DNA from: Planctomycetota bacterium
GTDB lineage: Bacteria; Planctomycetota; UBA1135; UBA2386
Length of the DNA: 36,438 bases
Direction: 5' to 3'
Assembly (NCBI GenBank): GCA_947444055.1
Contig: CANEYR010000034.1
Location: 1 to 36,438 of the forward strand
Positions 1 to 6,452 of this stretch are shown here, one piece after another. A model generated the notes under the pieces. The model was not told where the DNA came from and made no database searches. It worked only from the letters and a program-made list of their open reading frames with translations. Position numbers and translations under genes: made by a program. The first letter of the stretch is position 1. Each line of letters starts with the position of its first letter.

Positions 1-277
1 GGTCAGCGCCCCAGGCTCGCTTCACGCCGGGGCCGGTGGCGAGGCTGAGAGACGGGAAGACGTTGAGAAACACATCGACATCGTCGAGGTCCTTGCCGAC
101 GGGCAGGGTCGCGACCGCGTTCGTCGTCAGCGTCGAGGGTGGCAGCGCCATGAGGGCGCGCACCGCGTTCTGCATGGCGGCGAGTTGTTGCCGTTCGTCA
201 GCGGTCCACGCGGGGCCCACCGAGCAGGCCGCCGCGAGCAGCGCGAACGAAGCGGGCAGCAGCAGTCGGTTGGGCAT
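1..277 (-). CDS. partial lipoprotein, unknown function (C-terminus outside window)
   Basis: The reading frame opens at an ATG on the minus strand (275-277) and runs open to the window edge, giving about 92 residues. The N-terminus is a short basic start, MPNRLLLPASFALLAAACS, followed by a hydrophobic stretch ending in a Cys in lipobox-like context (LAAAC). This predicts an exported, lipid-anchored protein. The visible mature part (DERQQLAAMQNAVRALMALP and onward) has no family I recognise. The next gene shares no strand with it, so it is probably transcribed alone or as the first gene of a unit outside the window. The signal sequence is convincing; the function is unknown. Confidence 0.6.
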   Translation of the reverse strand, partial: MPNRLLLPASFALLAAACSVGPAWTADERQQLAAMQNAVRALMALPPSTLTTNAVATLPVGKDLDDVDVFLNVFPSLSLATGPGVKRAWGAD

Positions 278-332
278 GGCGCGCGGATGATGCCACCCGG
301 GCCCTTCCCCTTCGCGTCCACAAAACCAAAAC

Positions 333-421
333 GGCTGCAGGCTCCGAGCGAACCGCGGCCGCTACCGAAGGTGGTCCCTAGAGCCACCCACCATCCCATG
401 TTGCGGATCTTGCCGTCGATG
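333..421 (-). pseudogene. remnant copy of the 3' end of the 4116-5699 gene
   Basis: Positions 333-421 match 4061-4143. The first 28 bases are identical (333-360 and 4061-4088), and the last 28 differ at only two positions (394-421 and 4116-4143). On the minus strand this copy encodes IDGKIRNM, matching the C-terminus IDGKIGNM of the intact gene. The stop codon is lost (TGA to GGA), and nothing upstream of the last few codons is preserved. It is therefore a decayed end of a paralogue, or a duplicated segment that lost the rest of the gene. The sequence between the two copies holds two secreted-protein genes and debris. Confidence 0.7.
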
Positions 422-622
422 GGTCGATGGGAAGCTGTTGCAGTCGCAGTTCCGCACGGCGAAGTGATTCTTGTGTGCTCACTCGGTCACACGCGGGCTG
501 CTTGCGCATTCTGATCTGTGCGGCGAATGATCGCCCGCTCGGTCTCGTGCAAGCGATCGTGTTCGACTGGGCGCTGCCTGCGGTCGCGACGAACGCTGGC
601 GAACTCCTCATGAGGTACTGAT
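422..622. other. intergenic stretch, no gene supported
   Basis: Together with the remnant at 333-421 this makes a gene-free stretch of about 345 bases. A 64-residue open frame lies inside it (427-621), but it has no ribosome binding site, no recognisable motif and unremarkable composition. The segment most likely holds the promoter and leader of the secreted protein starting at 623. No clear -35/-10 pair could be assigned. Confidence 0.4.
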
Positions 623-1768
623 ATGCGTTCCCTACCACGCTGGCCACTTCTGCTGTCATTCGTTTTCGGTTCTGCAACTGTCGTCGCGCAGGGCGCGATC
701 GTCTACTCCCAGGCCCATGTGTCCCCTGCGTTGGGGGGAATGAGCTTCTGGCTGGCCCAGACCAGCTTGACCGGTCCCAATTTCTCTCTCAACGGCAGTC
801 TTGCCTCTGGGAGCAACCTTTGGCCAGCCTCACCTTGGGGATCACCCAACCTGCGCACGGGTTCGTTTGGCCTTCAATACGGCGACCCTTTGTTCTGGAA
901 CGCCGCCCTCCAATACGAAGTGCAAGACGCAACTCCAGGCGATGACCACGTCGTGTCGCTCGTCTTCGATGCACGCTGCTTTCCCCTCGGATGGGGCGGC
1001 TATGCCGACGGCGACGCCCGCGTTAGTGGCGAATGCATCATCGAGGTGCAAGCGACGAGTCCCATTGCATGCGGCGTCGTCGTCAATGCCAGTATTGGCC
1101 AGGGCACTCCCACCTGGACGGCGTCACTTCAGGCGGACATCGGCAACGATGGCGTCAACGAAATCGACCTTGCGATCGTCAACGGACAAGCTCCTCCACC
1201 GACTGTCACCTACGCGAGAATGGATGTCGGCCCCATCGCACAACGGGTCCGCGTCAGAGGGGTGATTCACACCTTGGGCAACCACGCCGGAAACGGCGGA
1301 TTCCTGCGCCTCGACATTCGCATCTCCCCCGGCCTCGCCGCGTCCATGACGCCCATTGGCACCAGCTGCAGCGCAGGGACATGGACCCCTGCCCTCGATG
1401 CCACATCGGGCTCCCTGCCACAGCTCGGCACCACCTGTGCCCTTCGCGTCACGAACCTGCCCACGACACCGCCCCCGTTCGTCGTCGGACTTGTCGGGCT
1501 AGACAACACACAATTTCTCGGCCTCCCGTTGCCGGCGGACCTCGGCTGGCTCGGCATGCCTGGCTGCACGCAGTACCTGGCGCCTCTTCCCGACTTCGTC
1601 TACCTGCTGACCTCGACTGGCGGGTCCGCAGTCTGGAACCTGCCGATTCCCGCGTCCCATCTCTTTCTTGGAGTCGAGTTCTTCGTGCAGGCATTCGTCG
1701 AGGCCCCAGGTGCAAACCCCGCGGGTCTAGTCACGACGAACGCGTGCCGCGGCATTGCCGGGTTGTGA
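623..1768 (+). CDS. secreted protein with GMPGC-type C-terminal module
   Basis: This 381-residue protein begins with a typical signal peptide (MRSLPRWPLLLSFVFGSATV, cleavage expected after VAQG or nearby). The first ~250 mature residues are beta-rich with no family recognised. From about residue 245 comes a module that starts near GTSC, contains a hydrophobic core, then GMPGC, then LPIPASHLFLGVEFFVQAFV, and ends ANPAGLVTTNAC. The kelch protein at 2430-3782 ends in the same module. I infer an extracellular or periplasmic protein whose C-terminus is a common add-on domain, possibly for sorting or anchoring. The frame stays open after the TGA, but the module is complete at the stop, so this is a natural end. 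The catalytic or binding role is unknown. Confidence 0.75.
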   Translation: MRSLPRWPLLLSFVFGSATVVAQGAIVYSQAHVSPALGGMSFWLAQTSLTGPNFSLNGSLASGSNLWPASPWGSPNLRTGSFGLQYGDPLFWNAALQYEVQDATPGDDHVVSLVFDARCFPLGWGGYADGDARVSGECIIEVQATSPIACGVVVNASIGQGTPTWTASLQADIGNDGVNEIDLAIVNGQAPPPTVTYARMDVGPIAQRVRVRGVIHTLGNHAGNGGFLRLDIRISPGLAASMTPIGTSCSAGTWTPALDATSGSLPQLGTTCALRVTNLPTTPPPFVVGLVGLDNTQFLGLPLPADLGWLGMPGCTQYLAPLPDFVYLLTSTGGSAVWNLPIPASHLFLGVEFFVQAFVEAPGANPAGLVTTNACRGIAGL

Positions 1769-2311
1769 CGTCGGCCCACCGACGCGCCGGCCCGCGACGA
1801 ACTGCTCACTCCGCGGTTTTCCCGCGCGGCCTGGGTGGGGCCTTCGGCTGGTGCGGGCGAAGTGGCTCAGGTGGTGCTGCGGGTCGCACCGTGGAGCGAC
1901 GGGTTTGTCGGACTGCAGCGGCACGTCATCGCCGACGGGCGCTGGCAACTGCGGAGGCAGCAGCAAGTGCGGTTGCCAGCCGCCATGGATAACGTCGAAC
2001 TGCTGCGGCGCATCGGCGATGTCGATGGCGATGGGACCACGGATCTGTTCGCGATCGTGTTGGCGCCTCGTCAGGCCCGGCTCGCGTTCGTGGTGTCGGG
2101 AGAGACGCTGCGGGTTCTGGGCGAAGTGCGGTTGCCGACGCTCCGCACGGACCGGCCACTCAGCGCGGCGTGGTTGCCGCCGGGAGCCGGAAAGTTTGGT
2201 GCGCTGCTGGTCGGGGGCACGGTCGAAGGGCAGGGTGTCGTGCTCTACACCGCCACGCCGCCGGGATCGGTGTGCGCGTCGGTCGCCTTCCCAAGGATTG
2301 GTCCTTCCTGA
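1769..2311 (+). pseudogene. remnant of an FG-GAP/VCBS-like propeller protein
   Basis: The frame of the preceding gene continues for about 180 codons after its TGA. It shows clearly protein-like sequence, including IGDVDGDGTTDLFAIVL, a calcium-binding DxDxDG loop as in FG-GAP/VCBS beta-propeller repeats. There is no ATG near the beginning, no signal peptide and no ribosome binding site (a GTG at 1835 is the only candidate start), and the fragment ends abruptly. The preceding protein already has a complete C-terminal module, so this is more likely the middle of a separate broken gene than a read-through extension. A short functional gene starting at GTG 1835 cannot be excluded. Confidence 0.5.
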
Positions 2312-2417
2312 CGTCCATCAGCTAGGTCGTCGCGGGTCGTGCCGAGGTAGGGATGCACGTCCGTTATGGTCACAGTTCGGGCCGTTACGCATTCCGAAGG
2401 GCGACGAGCGATTGCTC

Positions 2418-2424
2418 AAGGAGA
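2418..2424 (+). promoter_or_regulatory. ribosome binding site of the kelch gene
   Basis: AAGGAGA stands five bases before ATG 2430 and is one of the few canonical Shine-Dalgarno sequences in the window. It fixes the start at the signal peptide and excludes the long open frame that extends upstream to 1755. Confidence 0.75.
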
Positions 2425-2429
2425 CCCCC

Positions 2430-3782
2430 ATGCTCAAGTTCGCATTGAAGTCGTACGCCGTTGCCAGCCTCTTGGCGATGGTGCTTCCCCCAGCTGTTGC
2501 CCAGAGTTACTGGACGCAGGTGCTCGCATCGCCGGCTCCTCCAGGCCGCGGCTTCGGCGAAATGGTCTTTGATCCTGTCCGCGGGAAGGCGTTGCTGTTC
2601 GGGGGGCATGACGGAGGAAACCGGAACGACACGTGGGAGTTCGATGGCGTCAGTTGGACCCCGAGGACGCCGACCGCAGCGCCGAGTCCTCGGCACGGCC
2701 ATGCGATGGTCTTCGACCTCGCACGGCAGCGAGTGCTGCTGTTCGGCGGGAGTGACGGAACCTATCTCGGTGGTACCTGGGAATGGGACGGCGCGAATTG
2801 GGTTCTGCGCTCGCCGGTAACGAGTCCAGGGGCGCGTTCCCATCACGAGATGAGCTACGACTTGCTGCGTCAGCGTGTCGTGTTGTTCGGGGGCGAGAAT
2901 GGTGTGCGCCTTAGTGACACCTGGGAGTGGGACGGCAACACATGGCAGCAGAGGTTTTCGACCAGCGCGCCTTCGGCGCGGTATTTGCACGCCATGACCT
3001 ACGATCCGATCAGGCAACGGACGGTCTTGTTCGGTGGCCATGACGCGAGCTACCGTGCGGACACGTGGGAATGGGATGGCACCCAGTGGGCGGTACGGTT
3101 CCCGATCACCTCACCTCCCGTCAGAGACCGTGCGGACATGGTGTTTGACGAGGCCCGGAACGTCATTGTCCTGTTCGGTGGGCACAGCGGCACACCACCC
3201 CTCGGCGACACCTGGGAGTGGAACGGCGTCTCCTGGGCCCAGCTACCGTCTGCCACCAACCCGTCAGCGCGTTGGGGACACTCCATGGTCTACGACCCAA
3301 TTCGCCAGCGTGCCTTCGTCTATGGCGGCCACACGACGGGCTACGTCGGCGACACATGGGCAGTGCAAAGTGCGGGAGCCTCCCCCTATGGCACCGGATG
3401 CGGCAGCCCACCACTTCGCCTCGAACGCGTGTCCCGTCCGCTGCTCGGTCAGTCATGCATCGCCACGCTGCACGACGCGCCGACGCCGGTTGCCGGTATC
3501 GCGATGGGTTGGAGCAACCAGACCTTCGGCCCGGTGACCCTGCCCGTGCAATTGACGAGCATCGGCATGCCTGGCTGCGACTTGCTTCAGTCGAACGACA
3601 ACTTCGGCCTCGGCGTGGTCCCAATCACGGCGACGAGCCTCTCGTTCAGCTTCCCGATTCCAAACCAGATGAGCCTCGTCGGGTTCCACGCCTACATCCA
3701 GGGATACGCCTTCGCCCCGGGCCAGAACCCACTCGGCTTGGTATCCAGCAACGCTCTCGACTGGCGGCTTGGAGTGTTCTGA
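2430..3782 (+). CDS. secreted kelch-repeat protein with GMPGC-type C-terminal module
   Basis: This 450-residue protein has a signal peptide (about residues 1-25, ending PPAVAQ). Six kelch/galactose-oxidase-type repeats of about 48 residues follow from residue 45. Each has the pattern MxxDxxRxxxxLFGG, then a variable loop, then DTWEWDGxxW. Six blades suggest a closed beta-propeller. After residue ~315 comes the Cys-containing module (GTGC, later GMPGC, then FPIP and QGYAFAPGQNPLGLVSSNA), matching the C-terminus of the 623-1768 product. Such propellers usually bind carbohydrate or protein ligands outside the cytoplasm; no oxidase copper ligands were identified, so an enzyme role is not claimed. 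It has its own ribosome binding site and appears monocistronic. Confidence 0.88.
   Translation: MLKFALKSYAVASLLAMVLPPAVAQSYWTQVLASPAPPGRGFGEMVFDPVRGKALLFGGHDGGNRNDTWEFDGVSWTPRTPTAAPSPRHGHAMVFDLARQRVLLFGGSDGTYLGGTWEWDGANWVLRSPVTSPGARSHHEMSYDLLRQRVVLFGGENGVRLSDTWEWDGNTWQQRFSTSAPSARYLHAMTYDPIRQRTVLFGGHDASYRADTWEWDGTQWAVRFPITSPPVRDRADMVFDEARNVIVLFGGHSGTPPLGDTWEWNGVSWAQLPSATNPSARWGHSMVYDPIRQRAFVYGGHTTGYVGDTWAVQSAGASPYGTGCGSPPLRLERVSRPLLGQSCIATLHDAPTPVAGIAMGWSNQTFGPVTLPVQLTSIGMPGCDLLQSNDNFGLGVVPITATSLSFSFPIPNQMSLVGFHAYIQGYAFAPGQNPLGLVSSNALDWRLGVF
2562..3359 (+). repeat. six in-frame kelch repeats, 144-nt period
   Basis: Repeat units begin at 2562, 2706, 2850, 2994, 3138 and 3285. The first four are exactly 144 nt (48 codons) apart. 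The conserved codons encode the LFGG turn and the DTWEW strand. The divergence between units indicates old internal duplications under selection rather than recent slippage. Confidence 0.85.
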
Positions 3783-4060
3783 TTCCGGGTGGAGGCTTTC
3801 GATAACGAGCGCCTGAAGGTGTGCCGCGGTCGATGCTCTGCTCGACGAGTTGCAGCTGGCGGCCGATCTCGGTCAACGCCCGCTCGACCATGCCACAGCC
3901 ACGGTGGCGACGGCGATCGCGCGGCGCGGCGTCCCGGCGGCAATGGTCATCGCCGTCTGTGAGTTCCGTTCCCCAGGCTGATCGGCGATTGCCCGTCGTC
4001 GGCGCACCTCGTGAAGTTCAACGAGAAGCAGCAGCGCAAGCCCAGCTACACGGACTTCGG
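3783..4060 (+). pseudogene. gene debris, no intact gene
   Basis: This is a gene-free stretch between a plus-strand and a minus-strand gene. One frame reads AAVDALLDELQLAADLGQRP onward to a TGA at about 3979-3981. A second stretch after it reads LVKFNEKQQRKPSYTDFG. Both look like coding sequence by codon use, but neither has a start, and they cannot be joined without a frameshift. I do not recognise the parent proteins. The block ends exactly where the duplicated element (4061-4143) begins. Confidence 0.35.
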
Positions 4061-4143
4061 GGCTGCAGGCTCCGAGCGAACCGCGGCCCGAAGGTGATGC
4101 CTCCGCGCGCCACCATCACATGTTGCCGATCTTGCCGTCGATG
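4061..4143. repeat. right copy of ~85-bp duplicated element
   Basis: This copy contains the last codons and the immediate downstream region of the 4116-5699 gene. The left copy is at 333-421, in the same orientation. The first 28 bases are identical in the two copies, and the alignment needs a small gap near 361-364. The pair brackets about 3.6 kb. Confidence 0.75.
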
Positions 4144-5699
4144 CCGTTCGCCGTGATCGCGCCAAAGGCGTTGACCGGCGGCGTGCTGAACACCGCTGAC
4201 GTGGTGTAGACGTGCACGTTGAGCAGCGCTGGCGCGTTGGGCAGCGCGAGTCCGTAGGCGTGCGAGTTGCCGGCGACGAACCACGCATTGAGCACGTCGA
4301 GCGATGCCCGCAGCCCGCAGCCGGGGGCGCCGAGGAAGAACAGGTCATTGATGGCTGGGTCGGCGAGGCCGAAGACGTCGACGCCGATGACGCCCGTCGG
4401 CGGCACGCCGGTGACGTTCAGGTTCCAATTGGTGCCCGTGATCGGTCGGCTGGTGGCGGCCAACGTGAGTCCAGGAGACTCAGGCGAGGCGAGTACGATG
4501 GCCGTCAAGGCCGAGATGTTGAGCGGGCCAGGGTTCGGGCTCGCACCAGCTGGCGAGAAGCCGACGACGGCAGGGTCGAGGCTGGCGCCGCCAAAGACGC
4601 CGATCACCAGGGTCACGTTGCCGGTGGCCACGTCGAACTGAAACTGCATCGAGTTCGCCGAGGCTGTCATGTAGCTGTGCACCGCGCTCCAGGTCACGTA
4701 GGCGATGCCGCCCACTTCCTCGAACGTGATCAAGCCGCTGCCGACACTCGTCTGGTCGTAGTCGTGCCAGCACGCCCAGGTGGTCTGCGCGAAGGTGAGC
4801 AGTTCGGCGGGCGTTGGCGTGAAGTCAATGCCGTTGCCGATCGCGGTCGCGATGTAACCCTTCGTGCAGACGTTCAGCCCGCTGGTGGTGCCGCCGAACA
4901 CCGGCATCGGGGCGGACAACGCGAACGCTTGTTGGCCGTCGAGCAGGCCGGCGGCGACGTTTTGGGCCGCGCCCGTCGGCGGCACGAAGGTGCCAGGGAT
5001 GCTGTTGAGCACCGTGTAGCCACTGCCCGTGTTGATCCACGTCACCGTCGAGCCGCCGAGGTCGAAGGCCGCGGTGTTGGCGAAGCCTTCGTAGAACGAG
5101 CCGTAGACGTGGCCGCAGCCGGCGCCTTGAACGGTGTTGGTCGCCAGGGTGCCGCCGCCGCCGCCGGCCGACGTGGTCATCAGCACGCGCCCGATTTGCC
5201 CGGCGACGGGTGCCAGGTAGGTGCCAGTGGCGCCCGTGCTGACAAAGCCAGCAGCGCCGATGTCCCATTGCCAGCCGGTGCGACCGAGGGTGTGCGCGAC
5301 GCCTTCGATCAAGGTCGCGAATGGGGCGGCGCCGAGGCCTGCCGTCGCGCTGCCGTAGGAGTTGTGGGCGGTGAAGTTGCCCGCTGCGGCTGGCGACCAG
5401 TTGCCGATCACGTCGACGACGTCACCCGGAGTGATCGGGATGGCGGTCGCGATCGGGCCAGCGTTGCCAATGCTCCACAACGCCGTCGTCCCGTTCACTC
5501 GCACCAGATAGCCGGCCGTGTCACCGACCTGGAAGGCGTCGATCGGCAGATCGAGCTGCACGATGAAGAAGGGCGTGCTCGCGGTGAAGTTGAACCCGCG
5601 GCTGTAGCCGGTGTAGGCGTTGTTGTGCGCGGGGATCGTGACTTGGGCGGTGGCGGCGCTAGCGAGCAGCGCGGTTGCGAGAAGGGCAGGGAAACGCAT
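4116..5699 (-). CDS. large secreted protein with GAPGC-type C-terminal module
   Basis: The product has 527 residues when started at the ATG that opens a signal peptide (MRFPALLATALLASAATAQ). An upstream in-frame ATG at 5759 would add 20 residues that spoil the signal and is not preferred. The mature protein is Gly/Thr/Ala-rich and beta-type. Near residue 190 is a GGGGGTLATNT linker. A segment around NTGSGYTVLNSIPGTF and GNVTLVIGVFGGASLDPAVV follows. The C-terminus contains LFFLGAPGC, then about 30 residues, LPNAPALLNVHVYTTSAVF and a tail ending GKIGNM, a diverged form of the module in the two plus-strand secreted genes. The function is unknown. Its 3' end is duplicated at 333-421. Confidence 0.75.
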   Translation of the reverse strand: MRFPALLATALLASAATAQVTIPAHNNAYTGYSRGFNFTASTPFFIVQLDLPIDAFQVGDTAGYLVRVNGTTALWSIGNAGPIATAIPITPGDVVDVIGNWSPAAAGNFTAHNSYGSATAGLGAAPFATLIEGVAHTLGRTGWQWDIGAAGFVSTGATGTYLAPVAGQIGRVLMTTSAGGGGGTLATNTVQGAGCGHVYGSFYEGFANTAAFDLGGSTVTWINTGSGYTVLNSIPGTFVPPTGAAQNVAAGLLDGQQAFALSAPMPVFGGTTSGLNVCTKGYIATAIGNGIDFTPTPAELLTFAQTTWACWHDYDQTSVGSGLITFEEVGGIAYVTWSAVHSYMTASANSMQFQFDVATGNVTLVIGVFGGASLDPAVVGFSPAGASPNPGPLNISALTAIVLASPESPGLTLAATSRPITGTNWNLNVTGVPPTGVIGVDVFGLADPAINDLFFLGAPGCGLRASLDVLNAWFVAGNSHAYGLALPNAPALLNVHVYTTSAVFSTPPVNAFGAITANGIDGKIGNM

Positions 5700-5967
5700 G
5701 AGGTTGATTCCGAGGCGCAGAGCGAGAGGACTGCGCGTCGACAATCGGACCCGCGCCATGCAGCGTACTTCGCTCAGCCGAGGTCGTTGGCGGGGTCCGG
5801 TGGCCGCGGGCTATGGGTGTTGTCGAGGCTTGCTGACCAGGATGGCACCACGACAAAGCGAACGATCAGACCGCCGTTGCCGTCGGCGTTTGCCCATCGG
5901 GTGACAGCGCCTAGTTGCCGTCTGGCCGGGCATCCCGTTTCGAGCCTTCTCGCGCAGCCACCGTGCA

Positions 5968-6450
5968 TCAGCCCGCCGCCGGCACCTCGTGCACGGAGAG
6001 CAGTCCGTGCCGTCGCCACCCGATGGTGAGCATCCAGGTGTGGGCGTCCGTCACCGGGCGTGGCATCGCTTCGATGCCGCGCCCTTTCACGGTGACACGC
6101 ATGCTCTCACGGAACCCATCGAACCAAGGTGCTGAAGTGAAGGTGTCGATGGCCTGGGGGACCTTGACCTCGCGACCTTCGGCCGCGTGCTTCTTCCCGT
6201 TTCCCAACACGTAGCGCAGCGCGTTGCGCACCTCGCGCGGAGTCTTCAGGATGCGGTCGTGGTAGCGGTCGGCGAACACCTTGCCGCGCCGCCGCCAAAG
6301 CCTGTTCAAGGCTTTGGCGATGCGAATCGCGAGGCCCTGCAATCCCCGCGAGAGCGCCGTCCGATCACGTGCCTCCACCAAGAAGTGCAGGTGGTCGTTC
6401 AGGACGGCGTAGTGGGTGAGACGGAAGCCGTTGCGGTCGCAGGCAGCGGT
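5968..6450 (-). pseudogene. 5'-truncated HUH (REP-associated type) transposase
   Basis: On the minus strand this stretch encodes the last ~160 residues of a Y1/HUH transposase closely similar to the intact copy at 25508-26212. It keeps the HUH motif within AVLNDHLHFLVEA, the helix SRGLQGLAIRIAKALN and the presumed catalytic Tyr in NALRYVLGN. The N-terminal ~80 residues, including the basic GGRRAGAGRK stretch, are missing. Homology stops about three bases before the stop codon of the neighbouring 6453-8378 gene. The frame is intact from the break to its own stop, but without a start it should not be expressed as a complete enzyme. It has a four-residue insertion (SMRV region) relative to the intact copy. 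Confidence 0.8.
5991..6010. repeat. hairpin in transposase 3' end (copy 1)
   Basis: GCACGGA, six spacer bases and TCCGTGC form a perfect 7-bp stem inside the last codons of the transposase remnant. A further arm CCGTGCA at 5961-5967 can pair with 5990-5996, giving an alternative structure. The same hairpin is present in the intact copy (25531-25550). REP-associated transposases act on such palindromes, but coding constraint (RHGLLSVHE) could also explain it. Confidence 0.45.
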
Positions 6451-6452
6451 CC

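Noticed and set aside
427-621. 64-codon open frame before the first secreted gene
   Set aside because: No ribosome binding site, no signal or motif, and its stop lies directly at the start of the real gene. Treated as leader sequence.
4212-6029. 605-codon open frame on the plus strand
   Set aside because: Antisense to the GAPGC-type secreted gene and the transposase remnant. It has Arg/Gly-rich low-complexity composition and no signal or domain.
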